A stretch of DNA of 64,000 nucleotides from the NCBI RefSeq assembly GCF_007678255.1, contig NZ_VEED01000017.1, positions 53,266-117,265 on the forward strand. The letters are read 5' to 3'. Made by a program: the position numbers and the translations under genes. Shown one piece after another: positions 53,998 to 63,730 of this stretch; positions within the stretch are counted from its first letter, which is position 1; each line of letters starts with the position of its first letter. This DNA comes from Bacillus sp. X1(2014). GTDB lineage: Bacteria > Bacillota > Bacilli > Bacillales_B > DSM-18226. The notes below the pieces were generated by a model. That model made no database searches. It was given only the letters and a program-made list of their open reading frames with translations, and had not been told where the DNA came from.

Positions 53998-55277
53998 CAA
54001 TCGCGATTACATCCATCTCCTTATTCACCCTGTTTTTAATTGGAATTCCTGTCGCCTACGCGATCATTGGAAGCTGCTTAATCTACTTCCTACTTTCGGT
54101 AGATATCGAGCCAATGCTGCTCGCCCAACGAATGATTGCCGGTATTGAATCTGTCCCACTTCTTGCTATCCCCTTTTTCGTGGTTGCCGGCGTTTTAATG
54201 AACTATACAGGAATTACACGCCGTATCGCAGATTTTGCTGAAGTGATGACCGGCCATCTTCCTGGAGGAATGGCTCAGGTAAGTATCGTGTTAAGTACGA
54301 TCATGGGAGGTCTTTCAGGCTCCGGATTAGCAGATGCAGCGATGCAAGCGAAAATTATGCATCCGGAAATGATTAAAAAAGGATACGCTCCTGGATTTTC
54401 TGCCTCTGTTATTGGTGCATCGTCCCTTATCACTCCATTAATTCCCCCAGGGATTGGTATGATCTTATATGGTTATATCGGAAATGTTTCGATTGGTAAG
54501 TTATTCATGGCCGGAGTTGTTCCAGGATTGATGACATGTGTACTCATGATGATTGCCGTTCACATCGTTTCTAAAAAAAGAGGGTATCTTCCTGCAAGAG
54601 ACAAAATGGCTAAGCCTAAAGAAGTGGCCGTTGCTACGAAGAATGCCATTCTTGCCTTATTACTGCCATTCATCATCATTGGCGGGATTCGTATCGGTAT
54701 TTTTACACCAACTGAAGCAGGAGCCGTGGCAATTGTCTACGCCTTATTGATTGGTTTTATATTTTATCGGGAAATGAAAATCCCGCATTTAAAAGAAGCT
54801 CTTAAAGAGTCTGTATCTACATCTGCCTCTATATTAATTATTATTGCTGCAGGTTCTGCATTTGGCTGGATACTTACTTGGGAAAGAATCCCGCATATTG
54901 CCACTCAATATGTAACAGATATGGTAAGTACACCTATTGCTTTTCTAATAATCTTGAATGTCTTTTTATTAATCTTAGGGATGTTTATCGAAGGAAATGT
55001 CGCCATTGTTATTTTAACGCCGCTGATTATACCAATGGGTCAGGCATATGGAATTGATCCGGTCCATTTAGGAATGGTCTTCTTATTTAATATTGGAATC
55101 GGGACGATTACTCCGCCACTAGGAACAGCTATTTTTACAGTTTGTTCAACAGCTAATGTGAAGATAGAAGCATTCTTAAAAGAAGTCATCCCCTTTTATA
55201 TCGTTTTAATCATCGCGTTATTGTTGATTACCTTTATCCCGCAGATTTCCCTGTGGCTACCAGGTTTAATGATGTAA
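53994..55277 (+). CDS. TRAP transporter large permease (DctM family)
   Basis: 427 residues with about 12 helices. LLAIPFFVVAGVLMNYTGITRRIADF, MGGLSGSGLADAAM and SSLITPLIPPGIGMILYGYI are diagnostic DctM segments. Uses a Na+ gradient to drive uptake of the ligand delivered by DctP. Confidence 0.95.
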   Translation: MTIAITSISLFTLFLIGIPVAYAIIGSCLIYFLLSVDIEPMLLAQRMIAGIESVPLLAIPFFVVAGVLMNYTGITRRIADFAEVMTGHLPGGMAQVSIVLSTIMGGLSGSGLADAAMQAKIMHPEMIKKGYAPGFSASVIGASSLITPLIPPGIGMILYGYIGNVSIGKLFMAGVVPGLMTCVLMMIAVHIVSKKRGYLPARDKMAKPKEVAVATKNAILALLLPFIIIGGIRIGIFTPTEAGAVAIVYALLIGFIFYREMKIPHLKEALKESVSTSASILIIIAAGSAFGWILTWERIPHIATQYVTDMVSTPIAFLIILNVFLLILGMFIEGNVAIVILTPLIIPMGQAYGIDPVHLGMVFLFNIGIGTITPPLGTAIFTVCSTANVKIEAFLKEVIPFYIVLIIALLLITFIPQISLWLPGLMM

Positions 55278-55337
55278 ATTAACGGAACATTCAGTCAAAA
55301 ATCGTCATGAAATTAAGCAGAAAAAAGGAGAATGAGT

Positions 55338-56240
55338 ATGCGGGTCATCCGGTATCAAAATGAAAAGGGAACATCGGTCTTAGCAGCTTTAACGAATCAA
55401 TCGGAGGTTTATCCTCTTCCATATCAGGACTTTATGGAGTTAGTGGAGTACGCGCAGAATACCAAGCAGTCACCATTGGCCCTTATTCAAGAAGTGATCA
55501 AAACAGAACAGCCAGAAAAGTTGGAGTTAGCGTCTCTTACCTTACTGCCGCCAATCGAAGCCCCGGAAGTATGGGCAGCTGGTGTAACGTATGAGAAAAG
55601 TAAGGAAGCGAGAAATTATGAAGCAACAGCAGGAAAACTAGACGCCACAACGTTTTACGATAAAGTCTATGACGCAGACCGCCCAGAACTTTTCATGAAA
55701 TCGACTGCAGCTAGATTAGTAGGTCCTAATACAGACGTATATATCCGCAGTGATTCCAATTGGCAAATCCCAGAACCAGAATTGGGGCTTGTTATCAATA
55801 AGAAAGGTGAAATCCTCGCCTACACAATTGGAAATGATATGAGCTCTCGGGATATTGAGGGAGAAAATCCGCTTTATCTTCCCCAGGCAAAAATTTGGAA
55901 GAATTCATGCTCTATTGGTCCCGCCCTGTTGCTTGCAGACGCAGTGGCAGACCCGTACCAGCTTGATATTATTTGCAGGATTTATCGCCATGACCAAAAG
56001 GTAGTGGAGGGATTCGCCAACACCAGCCAATTAAAAAGAAAATACGACGAACTAGTATCTTATCTTTTAAGAGATAATGAAATTTTCGATGGAACAGTCC
56101 TATTAACCGGTACCTGCATTGTTCCTCCCAATGAATTTACGTTACAGGATGGCGATTTAATCGAAATCGAAATTCCTGAAATTGGAGTGTTAAGCAATCC
56201 GGTTAAAGCACCGATAAACAATCATCCTGCCCTTAATTAA
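55338..56240 (+). CDS. FAH-family dehydratase (2-keto-3-deoxy-pentonate dehydratase candidate)
   Basis: 300 residues of the FAH fold but of a different subgroup from the hydrolase at 51328. AAGVTYEKSKEARNYEA, FMKSTAARLVGP, metal site PEPELGLVIN, and GNDMSSRDIEGENPLYLPQAK. This subgroup contains 2-keto-3-deoxy-D-arabinonate dehydratase, which makes 2-oxoglutarate semialdehyde. That product is the substrate of the aldehyde dehydrogenase at 57841, so the assignment is well supported by context. ATG 55338 preferred for spacing to AAAGGAG; ATG 55332 is too close. Confidence 0.82.
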   Translation: MRVIRYQNEKGTSVLAALTNQSEVYPLPYQDFMELVEYAQNTKQSPLALIQEVIKTEQPEKLELASLTLLPPIEAPEVWAAGVTYEKSKEARNYEATAGKLDATTFYDKVYDADRPELFMKSTAARLVGPNTDVYIRSDSNWQIPEPELGLVINKKGEILAYTIGNDMSSRDIEGENPLYLPQAKIWKNSCSIGPALLLADAVADPYQLDIICRIYRHDQKVVEGFANTSQLKRKYDELVSYLLRDNEIFDGTVLLTGTCIVPPNEFTLQDGDLIEIEIPEIGVLSNPVKAPINNHPALN

Positions 56241-56267
56241 TTAATGGAAGAAGGAGCCTTTAGTCAA

Positions 56268-56573
56268 ATGGAAAATACCTATAAAGCGGTAATCATTAAA
56301 CCAGCAGATAATGTGGCAACAGCCATGGAGAATATTCCTGCTGATGCAACTGTAACGCTCACTTGCCAAGAAAGAAACGTATCAGTAAAAGTAAAAAAAG
56401 ATATTGAGTTTGGTCATAAGTTCGCTATCAGGCTGATTTCAAAAGAGGCGAATATCATAAAATACGGTGAAGTAATAGGCAGAGCCGTTCAGGATATTGA
56501 ACCAGGAGAACATGTTCATATTCATAATATTGAAGGAATACGTGGAAGAGGTGATCAAATTGGAATTAACTAA
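56268..56573 (+). CDS. UxaA-family dehydratase, small (SAF-domain) subunit
   Basis: 101 residues: the SAF domain that forms the N-terminal part of altronate/galactarate dehydratases (KAVIIKPADNVATAMENIPADATV; FGHKFAIRLISKEANIIKYGEVIGRA). Encoded separately from the catalytic part, as in many Firmicutes two-gene versions. ATG 56268 follows AGAAGGAGCC; an in-frame ATG at 56244 lies before it. Overlaps the large-subunit gene by 14 bases. Confidence 0.87.
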   Translation: MENTYKAVIIKPADNVATAMENIPADATVTLTCQERNVSVKVKKDIEFGHKFAIRLISKEANIIKYGEVIGRAVQDIEPGEHVHIHNIEGIRGRGDQIGIN

Positions 56574-57732
56574 CAATAAATTTTGGGGATATAGAAGAGC
56601 AGATGGAAGAGTTGGCGTTCGGAATCATGTGTTAATATTACCGACCATTACCTGTGCGACCCAGGCAGCCAAACAGATTACAGAATTGGTGTCAGGCACC
56701 GTATCTTTCATTCATCAGCATGGGTGTGCCCAGGTCGGTGTAGATTATGAACAAACGTTTCGAACGTATGTAGGGATGGGAGCTAATCCCAACGTATATG
56801 GTGTCGTTGTGCTTGGTCTCGGTTGTGAAACGCACCAAGCTCGAAGCGTGGCAGGAGAGTTAGCTAAAACTGGTAAACCTGTTCAAGTGGTTTCCATTCA
56901 AGACCATGGCGGTACATTATCTGCCATTGCAGAAGGAGCAAAGATTGCTGCCAAAATGGTGCAGGATGCATCAGCGCAAATGAGAGAGTTATGTGATATT
57001 AGTGAACTAATTATTGGAACAGAATGCGGCGGGTCTGATGCTTGTTCAGGTTTATCTGCCAATCCAGCGGTTGGAACGGTCAGTGACATGATTATTGAGC
57101 GTGGGGGAACAGCTATTTTAGCTGAAACAACAGAGTTAATCGGTGCAGAGCATTTATTAGCAGAACGGGCAGTTGATGATAAAATTGCGAAAAAAGCGTA
57201 TCAAATCATTCAGGCGATGGAAAATCGATCACTGCAAATGGGTGTCGATATCCGTACAGGTAATCCGAGCCCTGGAAATAAAAGAGGTGGTCTTAGCACA
57301 CTAGAGGAAAAATCTTTAGGTGCAGCCACGAAAGCAGGAAGCAAACCACTGCAAGAAATTATTGATTATGCCGAACAGCCTACAAAAAAAGGTTTGGTTT
57401 GGATGGATACCCCAGGACACGATATCGAACAGATGACAGGAATGGTGGCCGGCGGGGCTCAAGTCGTTCTTTTTACCACTGGAAGAGGAACGCCGACAGG
57501 ATCTCCGATTGCCCCAGTTATTAAAATATCAACGAATACCGGTATTTTTGATAGAATGTCAGAAAACATTGATTTGAATGCAGGCACGATCATCGAAGGA
57601 AAAGAATCAATTGAGACAGTCGGTCAGCGGATTTTTGATGAAATTACGAAGGTCTCTTCAGGTAAATTAACAAAGGCTGAAATTTTGAAACAACATGATT
57701 TTGGTATTTGGAGAATCGGCCCAACTTTCTAA
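56560..57732 (+). CDS. UxaA-family sugar-acid dehydratase, large subunit
   Basis: 390 residues. GYRRADGRVGVRNHVLILPTITCA, HGCAQVG, LGLGCETHQ, TECGGSDACSGLSANPAVG and MDTPGHDIEQMTGM are signatures of the UxaA/GarD C-terminal domain, with Cys and His residues for an iron site. It dehydrates an aldonic or aldaric acid to a 2-keto-3-deoxy acid. The TTG start at 56560 is 4 bases behind AGAGGTGATC and fits the normal domain start; the ATG at 56497 lies deep inside the small-subunit gene. Confidence 0.88.
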   Translation: MELTNNKFWGYRRADGRVGVRNHVLILPTITCATQAAKQITELVSGTVSFIHQHGCAQVGVDYEQTFRTYVGMGANPNVYGVVVLGLGCETHQARSVAGELAKTGKPVQVVSIQDHGGTLSAIAEGAKIAAKMVQDASAQMRELCDISELIIGTECGGSDACSGLSANPAVGTVSDMIIERGGTAILAETTELIGAEHLLAERAVDDKIAKKAYQIIQAMENRSLQMGVDIRTGNPSPGNKRGGLSTLEEKSLGAATKAGSKPLQEIIDYAEQPTKKGLVWMDTPGHDIEQMTGMVAGGAQVVLFTTGRGTPTGSPIAPVIKISTNTGIFDRMSENIDLNAGTIIEGKESIETVGQRIFDEITKVSSGKLTKAEILKQHDFGIWRIGPTF

Positions 57733-57840
57733 TAAGTTTTTTGGAGTTGGCGAGGAAGCGGTAAATCAGCCAACCTACATAAATCAGCTAAGAAAACAAC
57801 ATTTTATTTGTAAATAATGCCGATAGAAAAGGAGAAGTAA

Positions 57841-59316
57841 ATGATGCAAACAATATACGAAACAGAAACATATAAGAATTTTATCAATAACGAATGGGTA
57901 GAATCTGCCTCTCAAGAAGTAATCAAAAGTATTAATCCTGCCAATAAGGAGGAAATTGTTGGATATGTCCAGAGTTCTACAAAAGAGGATTTGGATAAAG
58001 CTGTAGAATCTGCACATCGGGCAAAAAAAGCATGGCGCAAGCTTGGTCAAGCGGCAAGAGGACAATTACTATTTAAAGCAGCTAATATCATGGAAGAAAA
58101 TCTAAACGATATTGCTGAGACGATGACAAGAGAAATGGGGAAAACACTTCCTGAAGCAAAAGGGGAAACGGCCAGAGGTGTTGCCATTCTTCGCTATTAT
58201 GCAAGCGAGGGTATGCGTAAAGAAGGAGATGTTATTCCATCTTCCGATAAAGATGCTTTGATGTTTACAAAACGGTCACCGCTTGGTGTAGTTGGGGTCA
58301 TTACTCCATGGAACTTTCCAGTTGCGATTCCTATTTGGAAAATCGCACCGGCCCTTGTTTATGGTAACACGATTGTACTTAAACCAGCGACAGAAGGTGC
58401 AGTAACGGTAGCGAAGGTAGTAGATTGCTTCGTAAAAGCTGGTCTGCCTGAAGGGGTGTTGAACTTTATCACGGGTTCAGGGTCTGTTATCGGCCAGGCG
58501 CTAATTGAACATCCTCTATTAAATGCAATTACCTTTACCGGCTCGGAAGGTGTTGGTAAAAATGTAGCCAGAGCAGCATCGGAGCGTGGCATTAAATTCC
58601 AAATGGAAATGGGCGGGAAAAATCCAGTGATTGTCACCAAGGATGCTAATATTGACTTGGCGGTTGAAGGTGTAATCAGTGGAGGCTTCCGGTCAACTGG
58701 GCAAAAATGTACAGCTTCAAGCAGAGTGATTGTGGACAAAGCGGTTTATGATGAGTTTAAAGAAAAATTGATTGAAGAAACGAAAAAAATAACAGTGGGT
58801 AATGGCTTACAAGAAGGTATTTGGATGGGGCCATGTGCAAGTGAAGCCCAGTTTAACACTGTACAAAAATATATTGGAATTGGTAGAGAAGAAGGAGCAA
58901 CCCTAGTCTTGGGCGGTGAAGTTTTACCGGGAGAAGAATTCAAGAACGGATTTTTTATTTCTCCAGCAATTTTTGAAAATGTAACACCCCAAATGAGGAT
59001 TGCCCAAGAGGAGATCTTTGGACCAGTAATCGCGTTAATCAAAGCAGAATCATTAGAAGAAGCAATTGAATTTGCAAATGATACAAAATATGGCCTTAGT
59101 GCCTCTATCTTTACCTCCAACATCAATTCATTATTAAGCTTTGTCGATGAAATTGAAGCAGGACTCGTAAGAATCAATGCGGAAAGTGCTGGTGTAGAAC
59201 TTCAGGCTCCATTTGGTGGAATGAAAGCATCAAGTACAGGCTCACGCGAACAGGGGGAAGCTGCCAAAGAATTCTTTACAGCTATTAAGACAGTGTTTGT
59301 CAAAGGGGATTTTTAA
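57841..59316 (+). CDS. Aldehyde dehydrogenase, 2-oxoglutarate-semialdehyde type
   Basis: 491 residues. [30 protein letters not shown], catalytic Glu in [11 protein letters not shown] and Cys in [10 protein letters not shown], the pattern seen in 2-oxoglutarate semialdehyde dehydrogenases such as YcbD and KGSADH. It would finish the pathway: semialdehyde to 2-oxoglutarate. RBS AAAGGAGAAG at ATG 57841. A 108-base gap separates it from uxaA; the operon closes with the terminator at 59399. Confidence 0.88.
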   Translation: MMQTIYETETYKNFINNEWVESASQEVIKSINPANKEEIVGYVQSSTKEDLDKAVESAHRAKKAWRKLGQAARGQLLFKAANIMEENLNDIAETMTREMGKTLPEAKGETARGVAILRYYASEGMRKEGDVIPSSDKDALMFTKRSPLGVVGVITPWNFPVAIPIWKIAPALVYGNTIVLKPATEGAVTVAKVVDCFVKAGLPEGVLNFITGSGSVIGQALIEHPLLNAITFTGSEGVGKNVARAASERGIKFQMEMGGKNPVIVTKDANIDLAVEGVISGGFRSTGQKCTASSRVIVDKAVYDEFKEKLIEETKKITVGNGLQEGIWMGPCASEAQFNTVQKYIGIGREEGATLVLGGEVLPGEEFKNGFFISPAIFENVTPQMRIAQEEIFGPVIALIKAESLEEAIEFANDTKYGLSASIFTSNINSLLSFVDEIEAGLVRINAESAGVELQAPFGGMKASSTGSREQGEAAKEFFTAIKTVFVKGDF

Positions 59317-59398
59317 AGAAAAGGTGATGTTTGCTTGGGTAACGTCGAGCACAGAAGTATTTCAAAGATTGATAGGATTTTAGATTAGGGAATAGTGT

Positions 59399-59437
59399 AA
59401 AAGGGAGAAGTGCATTACTTGCACTTCTCCCTTTTTT
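59399..59437. terminator. Bidirectional terminator
   Basis: AAAGGGAGAAGTGCA pairs with TGCACTTCTCCCTTT (59420-59434), a 15-bp stem, then a T run. It separates the sugar-acid operon from the convergent polyamine genes. Confidence 0.9.
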
Positions 59438-59449
59438 TCTACTATTCTA

Positions 59450-60577
59450 TTAAGCTAGTCTCATTTTAAAATCTTGATAGCCAAATTGCTGCACAACTTG
59501 ACAATCTCCATCTTTATCTTGAACAGCGATGGCAGGTAATGGCATCCCGTTAAACGTAGTGTTTTTGACCATCGTATAGATTGCCATATCACCGAAAACT
59601 AAACGATCACCGCTCTTTAATGGCTGATCAAAAGAATAATCGCCAATAACATCACCAGTCAGACAGGTTTGCCCGCCAAGGCGATAGGTAAATGGTTTCT
59701 CGCCAGCTTGCCCTGATCCAAATAGAGGAGGACGGTACGGCATTTCCAAGACATCAGGCATATGGCAGGTAGCAGATGTGTCAAGAATTGCAATCTCCAG
59801 TCCGTTTTGATGTAAATCAAGTACGGAGGTAATTAAGTAGCCTGCATTAAGAGCAATTGCTTCTCCTGGCTCAAGGTAAACTTCTAAGCCGTATTTTTCC
59901 TGCATTCTTTTAATGCACGCTTCTAGCCGCGGAATATCATAATCTTCTCTTGTGATATGATGGCCGCCGCCAAAGTTGATCCATTCCATTTGCGGAAGAA
60001 ACTCACCAAACTTTTCTTCGACTGCATTTAAAGTCGTTTCTAAGTCATCAGAGTTTTGTTGACAAAGGGTGTGGAAATGCAGCCCTGAAACGCCATCAAG
60101 CAAATCGGGACGAAAGTGTTCTTTAGTGACACCGAACCTTGAACCTGGTGAACAAGGGTCATAGATTTCATGTCCCACTTGAGTAGAACATTGCGGATTG
60201 ATGCGCAAGCCAACTTTCCTGCCAGCTTGAAGTGCTTTATCTTTAAATTTCTCCAACTGGGAGAAAGAATTGAAAATAATATGATCGCAAATTGAGATAA
60301 TTTCATCGATTTCATCTGCGCGATAGGCAGGGGCAAAGACATGATTCTCTTTGCCCATTTCCTCGTAACCTAGTCGTGCTTCGTACAAACCGCTTGCAGT
60401 TGTTCCACTTAGATACTCTCCAATAAGAGGGTAGAATTTTGTCATCGAAAATGCCTTTTGCGCTAAAACAATCTTAGCACCTGTGCGTTTCATGACACCG
60501 TTTAGGATTTTGAGATTTTTTTCCACAAGACTTTCATCAACGACATAACACGGTGTTGGTAATTCTTCAAACCGCAT
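59450..60577 (-). CDS. nspC: Carboxynorspermidine/carboxyspermidine decarboxylase
   Basis: 375 residues; PLP fold-III decarboxylase related to diaminopimelate and ornithine decarboxylases. N-terminal LPTPCYVVDE, PLP lysine in IVLAQKAFSM, NFGGGHHITREDYD and the C-terminal LGGQTCLTGDVIGDYSF cysteine region. Produces norspermidine or spermidine from the carboxy form. ATG 60577 starts one base after the upstream stop (TAAGATG), so it is coupled to the dehydrogenase gene. Confidence 0.92.
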   Translation of the reverse strand: MRFEELPTPCYVVDESLVEKNLKILNGVMKRTGAKIVLAQKAFSMTKFYPLIGEYLSGTTASGLYEARLGYEEMGKENHVFAPAYRADEIDEIISICDHIIFNSFSQLEKFKDKALQAGRKVGLRINPQCSTQVGHEIYDPCSPGSRFGVTKEHFRPDLLDGVSGLHFHTLCQQNSDDLETTLNAVEEKFGEFLPQMEWINFGGGHHITREDYDIPRLEACIKRMQEKYGLEVYLEPGEAIALNAGYLITSVLDLHQNGLEIAILDTSATCHMPDVLEMPYRPPLFGSGQAGEKPFTYRLGGQTCLTGDVIGDYSFDQPLKSGDRLVFGDMAIYTMVKNTTFNGMPLPAIAVQDKDGDCQVVQQFGYQDFKMRLA

Positions 60578-60578
60578 C

Positions 60579-61817
60579 TTAACGAACAAGCTCCAGCTCT
60601 TTTGCTTCTTCAGGCAATTCATCAACTAGCACAGGATTAAAGTCTTCTACCCATGGAAGTCCCCATTTGTTTAACTCTTCCATGAATGGATCTGGATCAA
60701 ATTCTTCAATATTGAATACGCCTGGTTTATTCCATTTGCCAGTCATGATCATCGCTGCACCGATCATTGCAGGAACGCCTGTTGTATAAGAGATGGCTTG
60801 AGAACCGACTTCTCTATAGCACTCTTGGTGGTCACAAACATTGTAGACGTAATAGGTTTTATCTTTTCCGTCTTTTTTCCCTTTAAAGATACAGCCGATG
60901 TTTGTTTTACCAACTGTACGTGGACCAAGGGAAGCAGGATCAGGTAATACAGCCTTCAAGAATTGAAGTGGAATAATTTGTTTTCCTTCGAATTCAATTG
61001 GTTCGATAGAAGTCATTCCCACATTTTCAAGGGCCTTTAAGTGTGTAATATAGCTTTGGCCAAATGTCATGAAGAAACGGATACGCTTAATTCCTGGGAT
61101 ATTTTGCGCAAGAGATTCAAGCTCTTCATGGTAAAGCAAATACATATCCTTTTGACCAACTTCAGCGAAGTTATATTCGCGTTTGATTTCCATTGGCTCC
61201 GTTTCAACCCATTCACCGTTTTCCCAGTATCTTCCGTTAGCAGAAACTTCACGGATATTGATTTCAGGATTAAAGTTTGTTGCAAACGGATAGCCGTGGT
61301 CGCCGCCATTACAGTCAAGAATATCGATATATTCGATTTCATCAAAATAATGCTTTAGAGCATAAGCAGAGAATACACCTGTTACACCAGGGTCAAAGCC
61401 GCTGCCTAAAAGAGCGGTAATTCCAGCTTTTTCAAAACGCTCGCGGTATTCCCACTGCCATTTATATTCAAATTTAGCGGTATCTTCTGGCTCATAGTTT
61501 GCTGTGTCCATATAGTGTGTTTTTGTTGCAAGACAAGCATCCATAATTGTTAAGTCCTGGTATGGTAAAGCTAGGTTCATTACGATATCTGGTTTTACTT
61601 CATTAATTAAGGCAATTAATTCCTCAACATTGTCAGCATCCACTTGTGCAGTCGTGATTTTGGTTTTACCGCCATCTAGTTTCGCTTTTAATTCATCACA
61701 TTTTGATTTTGTACGACTTGCGATGCAAATCTCTTCAAATACTTCACTGTTTTGTACACATTTATGAATTGCTACTGATGCCACGCCGCCGGCGCCAATA
61801 ATAAGTGCTTTTCCCAT
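60579..61817 (-). CDS. Saccharopine dehydrogenase family: carboxy(nor)spermidine dehydrogenase
   Basis: 412 residues. N-terminal Rossmann motif IIGAGGVASVAIHKCVQN, MDTANYEPED, GFDPGVTGVFSAYA, and DCNGGDHGYPFATNFNPEINIRE, the substrate region of this family. It condenses aspartate semialdehyde with putrescine (or diaminopropane) and reduces the imine. Next to nspC this gives the alternative, S-adenosylmethionine-independent route to spermidine. The agmatinase at 35427 could provide putrescine. A terminator-like hairpin lies in its leader. Confidence 0.92.
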   Translation of the reverse strand: MGKALIIGAGGVASVAIHKCVQNSEVFEEICIASRTKSKCDELKAKLDGGKTKITTAQVDADNVEELIALINEVKPDIVMNLALPYQDLTIMDACLATKTHYMDTANYEPEDTAKFEYKWQWEYRERFEKAGITALLGSGFDPGVTGVFSAYALKHYFDEIEYIDILDCNGGDHGYPFATNFNPEINIREVSANGRYWENGEWVETEPMEIKREYNFAEVGQKDMYLLYHEELESLAQNIPGIKRIRFFMTFGQSYITHLKALENVGMTSIEPIEFEGKQIIPLQFLKAVLPDPASLGPRTVGKTNIGCIFKGKKDGKDKTYYVYNVCDHQECYREVGSQAISYTTGVPAMIGAAMIMTGKWNKPGVFNIEEFDPDPFMEELNKWGLPWVEDFNPVLVDELPEEAKELELVR

Positions 61818-61886
61818 TCTCTTAATCTCCTAACTGGTTAATTTTTTTTAAGCTGAGAGAAATTTAATTCCTCTAAAAGTTCACAA

Positions 61887-61936
61887 CAAAAAAAGCAAGT
61901 GAATCATAACGCATAACCGCGCACAACACTTGCTTT
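61887..61936 (-). terminator. Leader terminator/attenuator of the polyamine operon
   Basis: On the minus strand AAAGCAAGTG (61936-61927) and CACTTGCTTT (61901-61892) form a 10-bp stem with a 25-base loop (containing GCGCGGTTATGCG), then a run of T. It is about 75 bases upstream of the dehydrogenase start and far behind the GH43 terminator, so it is positioned as an attenuator rather than as the end of another gene. Confidence 0.6.
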
Positions 61937-62452
61937 AGATATAATCATCAATATTAAAAAAGCATACGTATACCGTAATAGAAATCAAACCACTACGATA
62001 AAGGTCCTTAAAAAATCAGTAAGGAAGCTCTATAATATTCAAAATATATCTTAATAGGATCAGAGTCTATATAGCAAATAATTACTTTTACTACTCTTAT
62101 TGACCGTTTCACAAGTTGTGTGCATATGCACTGGTTGTAAAGTAACCAACTTATAAAATTTGAGCTTTTAACTCAATCAATAAGGCAACTAAAGTTGCCA
62201 TTCGGCATTTGACCCGGCTGTCCGTATGGCCTTAACTTCTTGAAGGAAGTGGTCAAAAATTATCTGCTTGGAAAGATCCAGATATATTGAATAACAGCTT
62301 TCCAATTTACGCACCTTCAATAATATCAGCAACTAATATAAATGGCAATAAAAATTTTAAAAAAGATGTCGGAAAATATTTGAAGGGAAACCAGTGGATG
62401 GTTATAGGCGCTTTTAATGGGGAGAATATGACCACAAGGACCTCTGTATATA
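61937..62452. other. Gene-free stretch with a hairpin cluster and an unidentified frame remnant
   Basis: Holds the promoter region of the polyamine operon. On the plus strand it has three consecutive hairpins: GGCAACT-AA-AGTTGCC around 62183-62198, GCCAT..ATGGC enclosing a CCCGG-rich loop around 62197-62230, and ACTTC-TTGAAG-GAAGT around 62235-62250. An open frame then runs to the stop at 62459-62461 and reads GSGQKLSAWKDPDILNNSFP, then IYAPSIISATNINGNKNF, and ends RTSVYRKN. The frame has a stop codon just upstream and no start with a ribosome binding site. I recognise neither the RNA-like element nor the protein remnant. Confidence 0.4.
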
Positions 62453-62484
62453 GAAAAAACTGACCCCCATAAGTGAGAGCCAGT
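62453..62484 (-). terminator. Terminator of the GH43 gene
   Basis: On the minus strand ACTGGCTCTC (62484-62475) pairs with GGGGGTCAGT (62468-62459), including G-T pairs, followed by T residues. Confidence 0.65.
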
Positions 62485-62495
62485 CATTAGTATGA

Positions 62496-63479
62496 TTATT
62501 TATTCCCATAAGGGTCAATTGTTTGAATCGTTCCATCTTCGTTATATTTTAGTTCCGTGTATTTCACAGAACGCTTATGATTCACCCCATCTGATAACGA
62601 GCAATCATGATAAAATAGATACCATTTATCATTAAACTGGACAATCGAATGATGTGTGGTCCAGCCAATTACAGGTGTAAGAATCGTCCCTTTGAACACA
62701 AATGGACCTTGTGGATTTTCGCTTACCGCATAAACAATTTTATGAGTGGTACCAGTAGAATAGGATAGATAGTAAAGACCATTGTATTTATGAACCCATG
62801 GTCCTTCAAAATATCTTCGGTCCTCGTCACTAGAAAGAATTGGATTACCGTTTTCATCCACAATGGAAATTTCCTGTGGTTCACTTTTAAACGTCAGCAT
62901 ATCGTCGCTTAATTCAGCTACTCTTGGTCCTAAAGCAGGTTCTGTAGCGGCTGGACCTTCAGCATCTGAGGTAAATGTTCCTGTCTGCCATTTTTCCAAC
63001 TGTCCTCCCCAAAGACCGCCGAAATAAACATATGCTTTGTCATCTTCATCCACCAAGACAGCAGGGTCAATGCTGAAGCTGCCTGGTATATAATTTTCTT
63101 CAGGTGTAAAAGGTCCTGCCGGATTAGGGCTTGTCGCAACCCCAATTCTGAAAATACCATCTTTATCTCTTGCTGGGAAAAACAAATAGTACGTGTTATT
63201 TTTGTAAGCAGCGTCTGGTGCCCAAAGCTGTTTACTTGCCCAAGGGATATCTTTTAAATGAAGAGCCTCTCCGTGGTCTACACATGGTGCATTTACGTCA
63301 TCCATGGATAAAATATGGTAATCTTCCATCTTATATTGGTCACCATTATCATTAGATGGCTCATCGTGATCAAGGTCATGAGAAGGATAAATATAAAGCT
63401 TACCTTCAAAGACATGTGCGGAAGGATCTGCTGTAAAAATATGCGTTACTATTGGTTCATTGGGCTTTGAGTTTTTCAT
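62496..63479 (-). CDS. Glycoside hydrolase family 43 (beta-xylosidase/arabinofuranosidase type)
   Basis: 327 residues, a single five-bladed propeller without accessory domain. The catalytic base is in FTADPSAHVFEGKLYIYPSHD (D18), the pKa-modulating Asp in IDPAVLVDEDDKAY, and the acid Glu in YFEGPW. No signal peptide, so it cleaves imported xylo- or arabino-oligosaccharides in the cytoplasm. It is divergent from xylA, which fits use of xylan breakdown products. Of three consecutive ATG codons, the last (63479) has the best spacing to GGGGAG. Confidence 0.9.
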   Translation of the reverse strand: MKNSKPNEPIVTHIFTADPSAHVFEGKLYIYPSHDLDHDEPSNDNGDQYKMEDYHILSMDDVNAPCVDHGEALHLKDIPWASKQLWAPDAAYKNNTYYLFFPARDKDGIFRIGVATSPNPAGPFTPEENYIPGSFSIDPAVLVDEDDKAYVYFGGLWGGQLEKWQTGTFTSDAEGPAATEPALGPRVAELSDDMLTFKSEPQEISIVDENGNPILSSDEDRRYFEGPWVHKYNGLYYLSYSTGTTHKIVYAVSENPQGPFVFKGTILTPVIGWTTHHSIVQFNDKWYLFYHDCSLSDGVNHKRSVKYTELKYNEDGTIQTIDPYGNK

Positions 63480-63730
63480 CATCATATCTCCCCATTAAAT
63501 AGTTTAGATTATTACAAATTTATTATAACTGAACAAAGATACTTTGTATATTGATTCAACTAAGATTTTGTAAAAAATACTTAAATTAAGCATAATAGAA
63601 ACATTTCGCTATAACTAGACGAGGGTTTTTAAATGAAAACATCTATAAAGACTTTATTTTTCCACTAAAGTAGATACTAACCAAATAGTTATACAAGATC
63701 TTTGATTTACTTTTCAAAAAAAATTTAATC

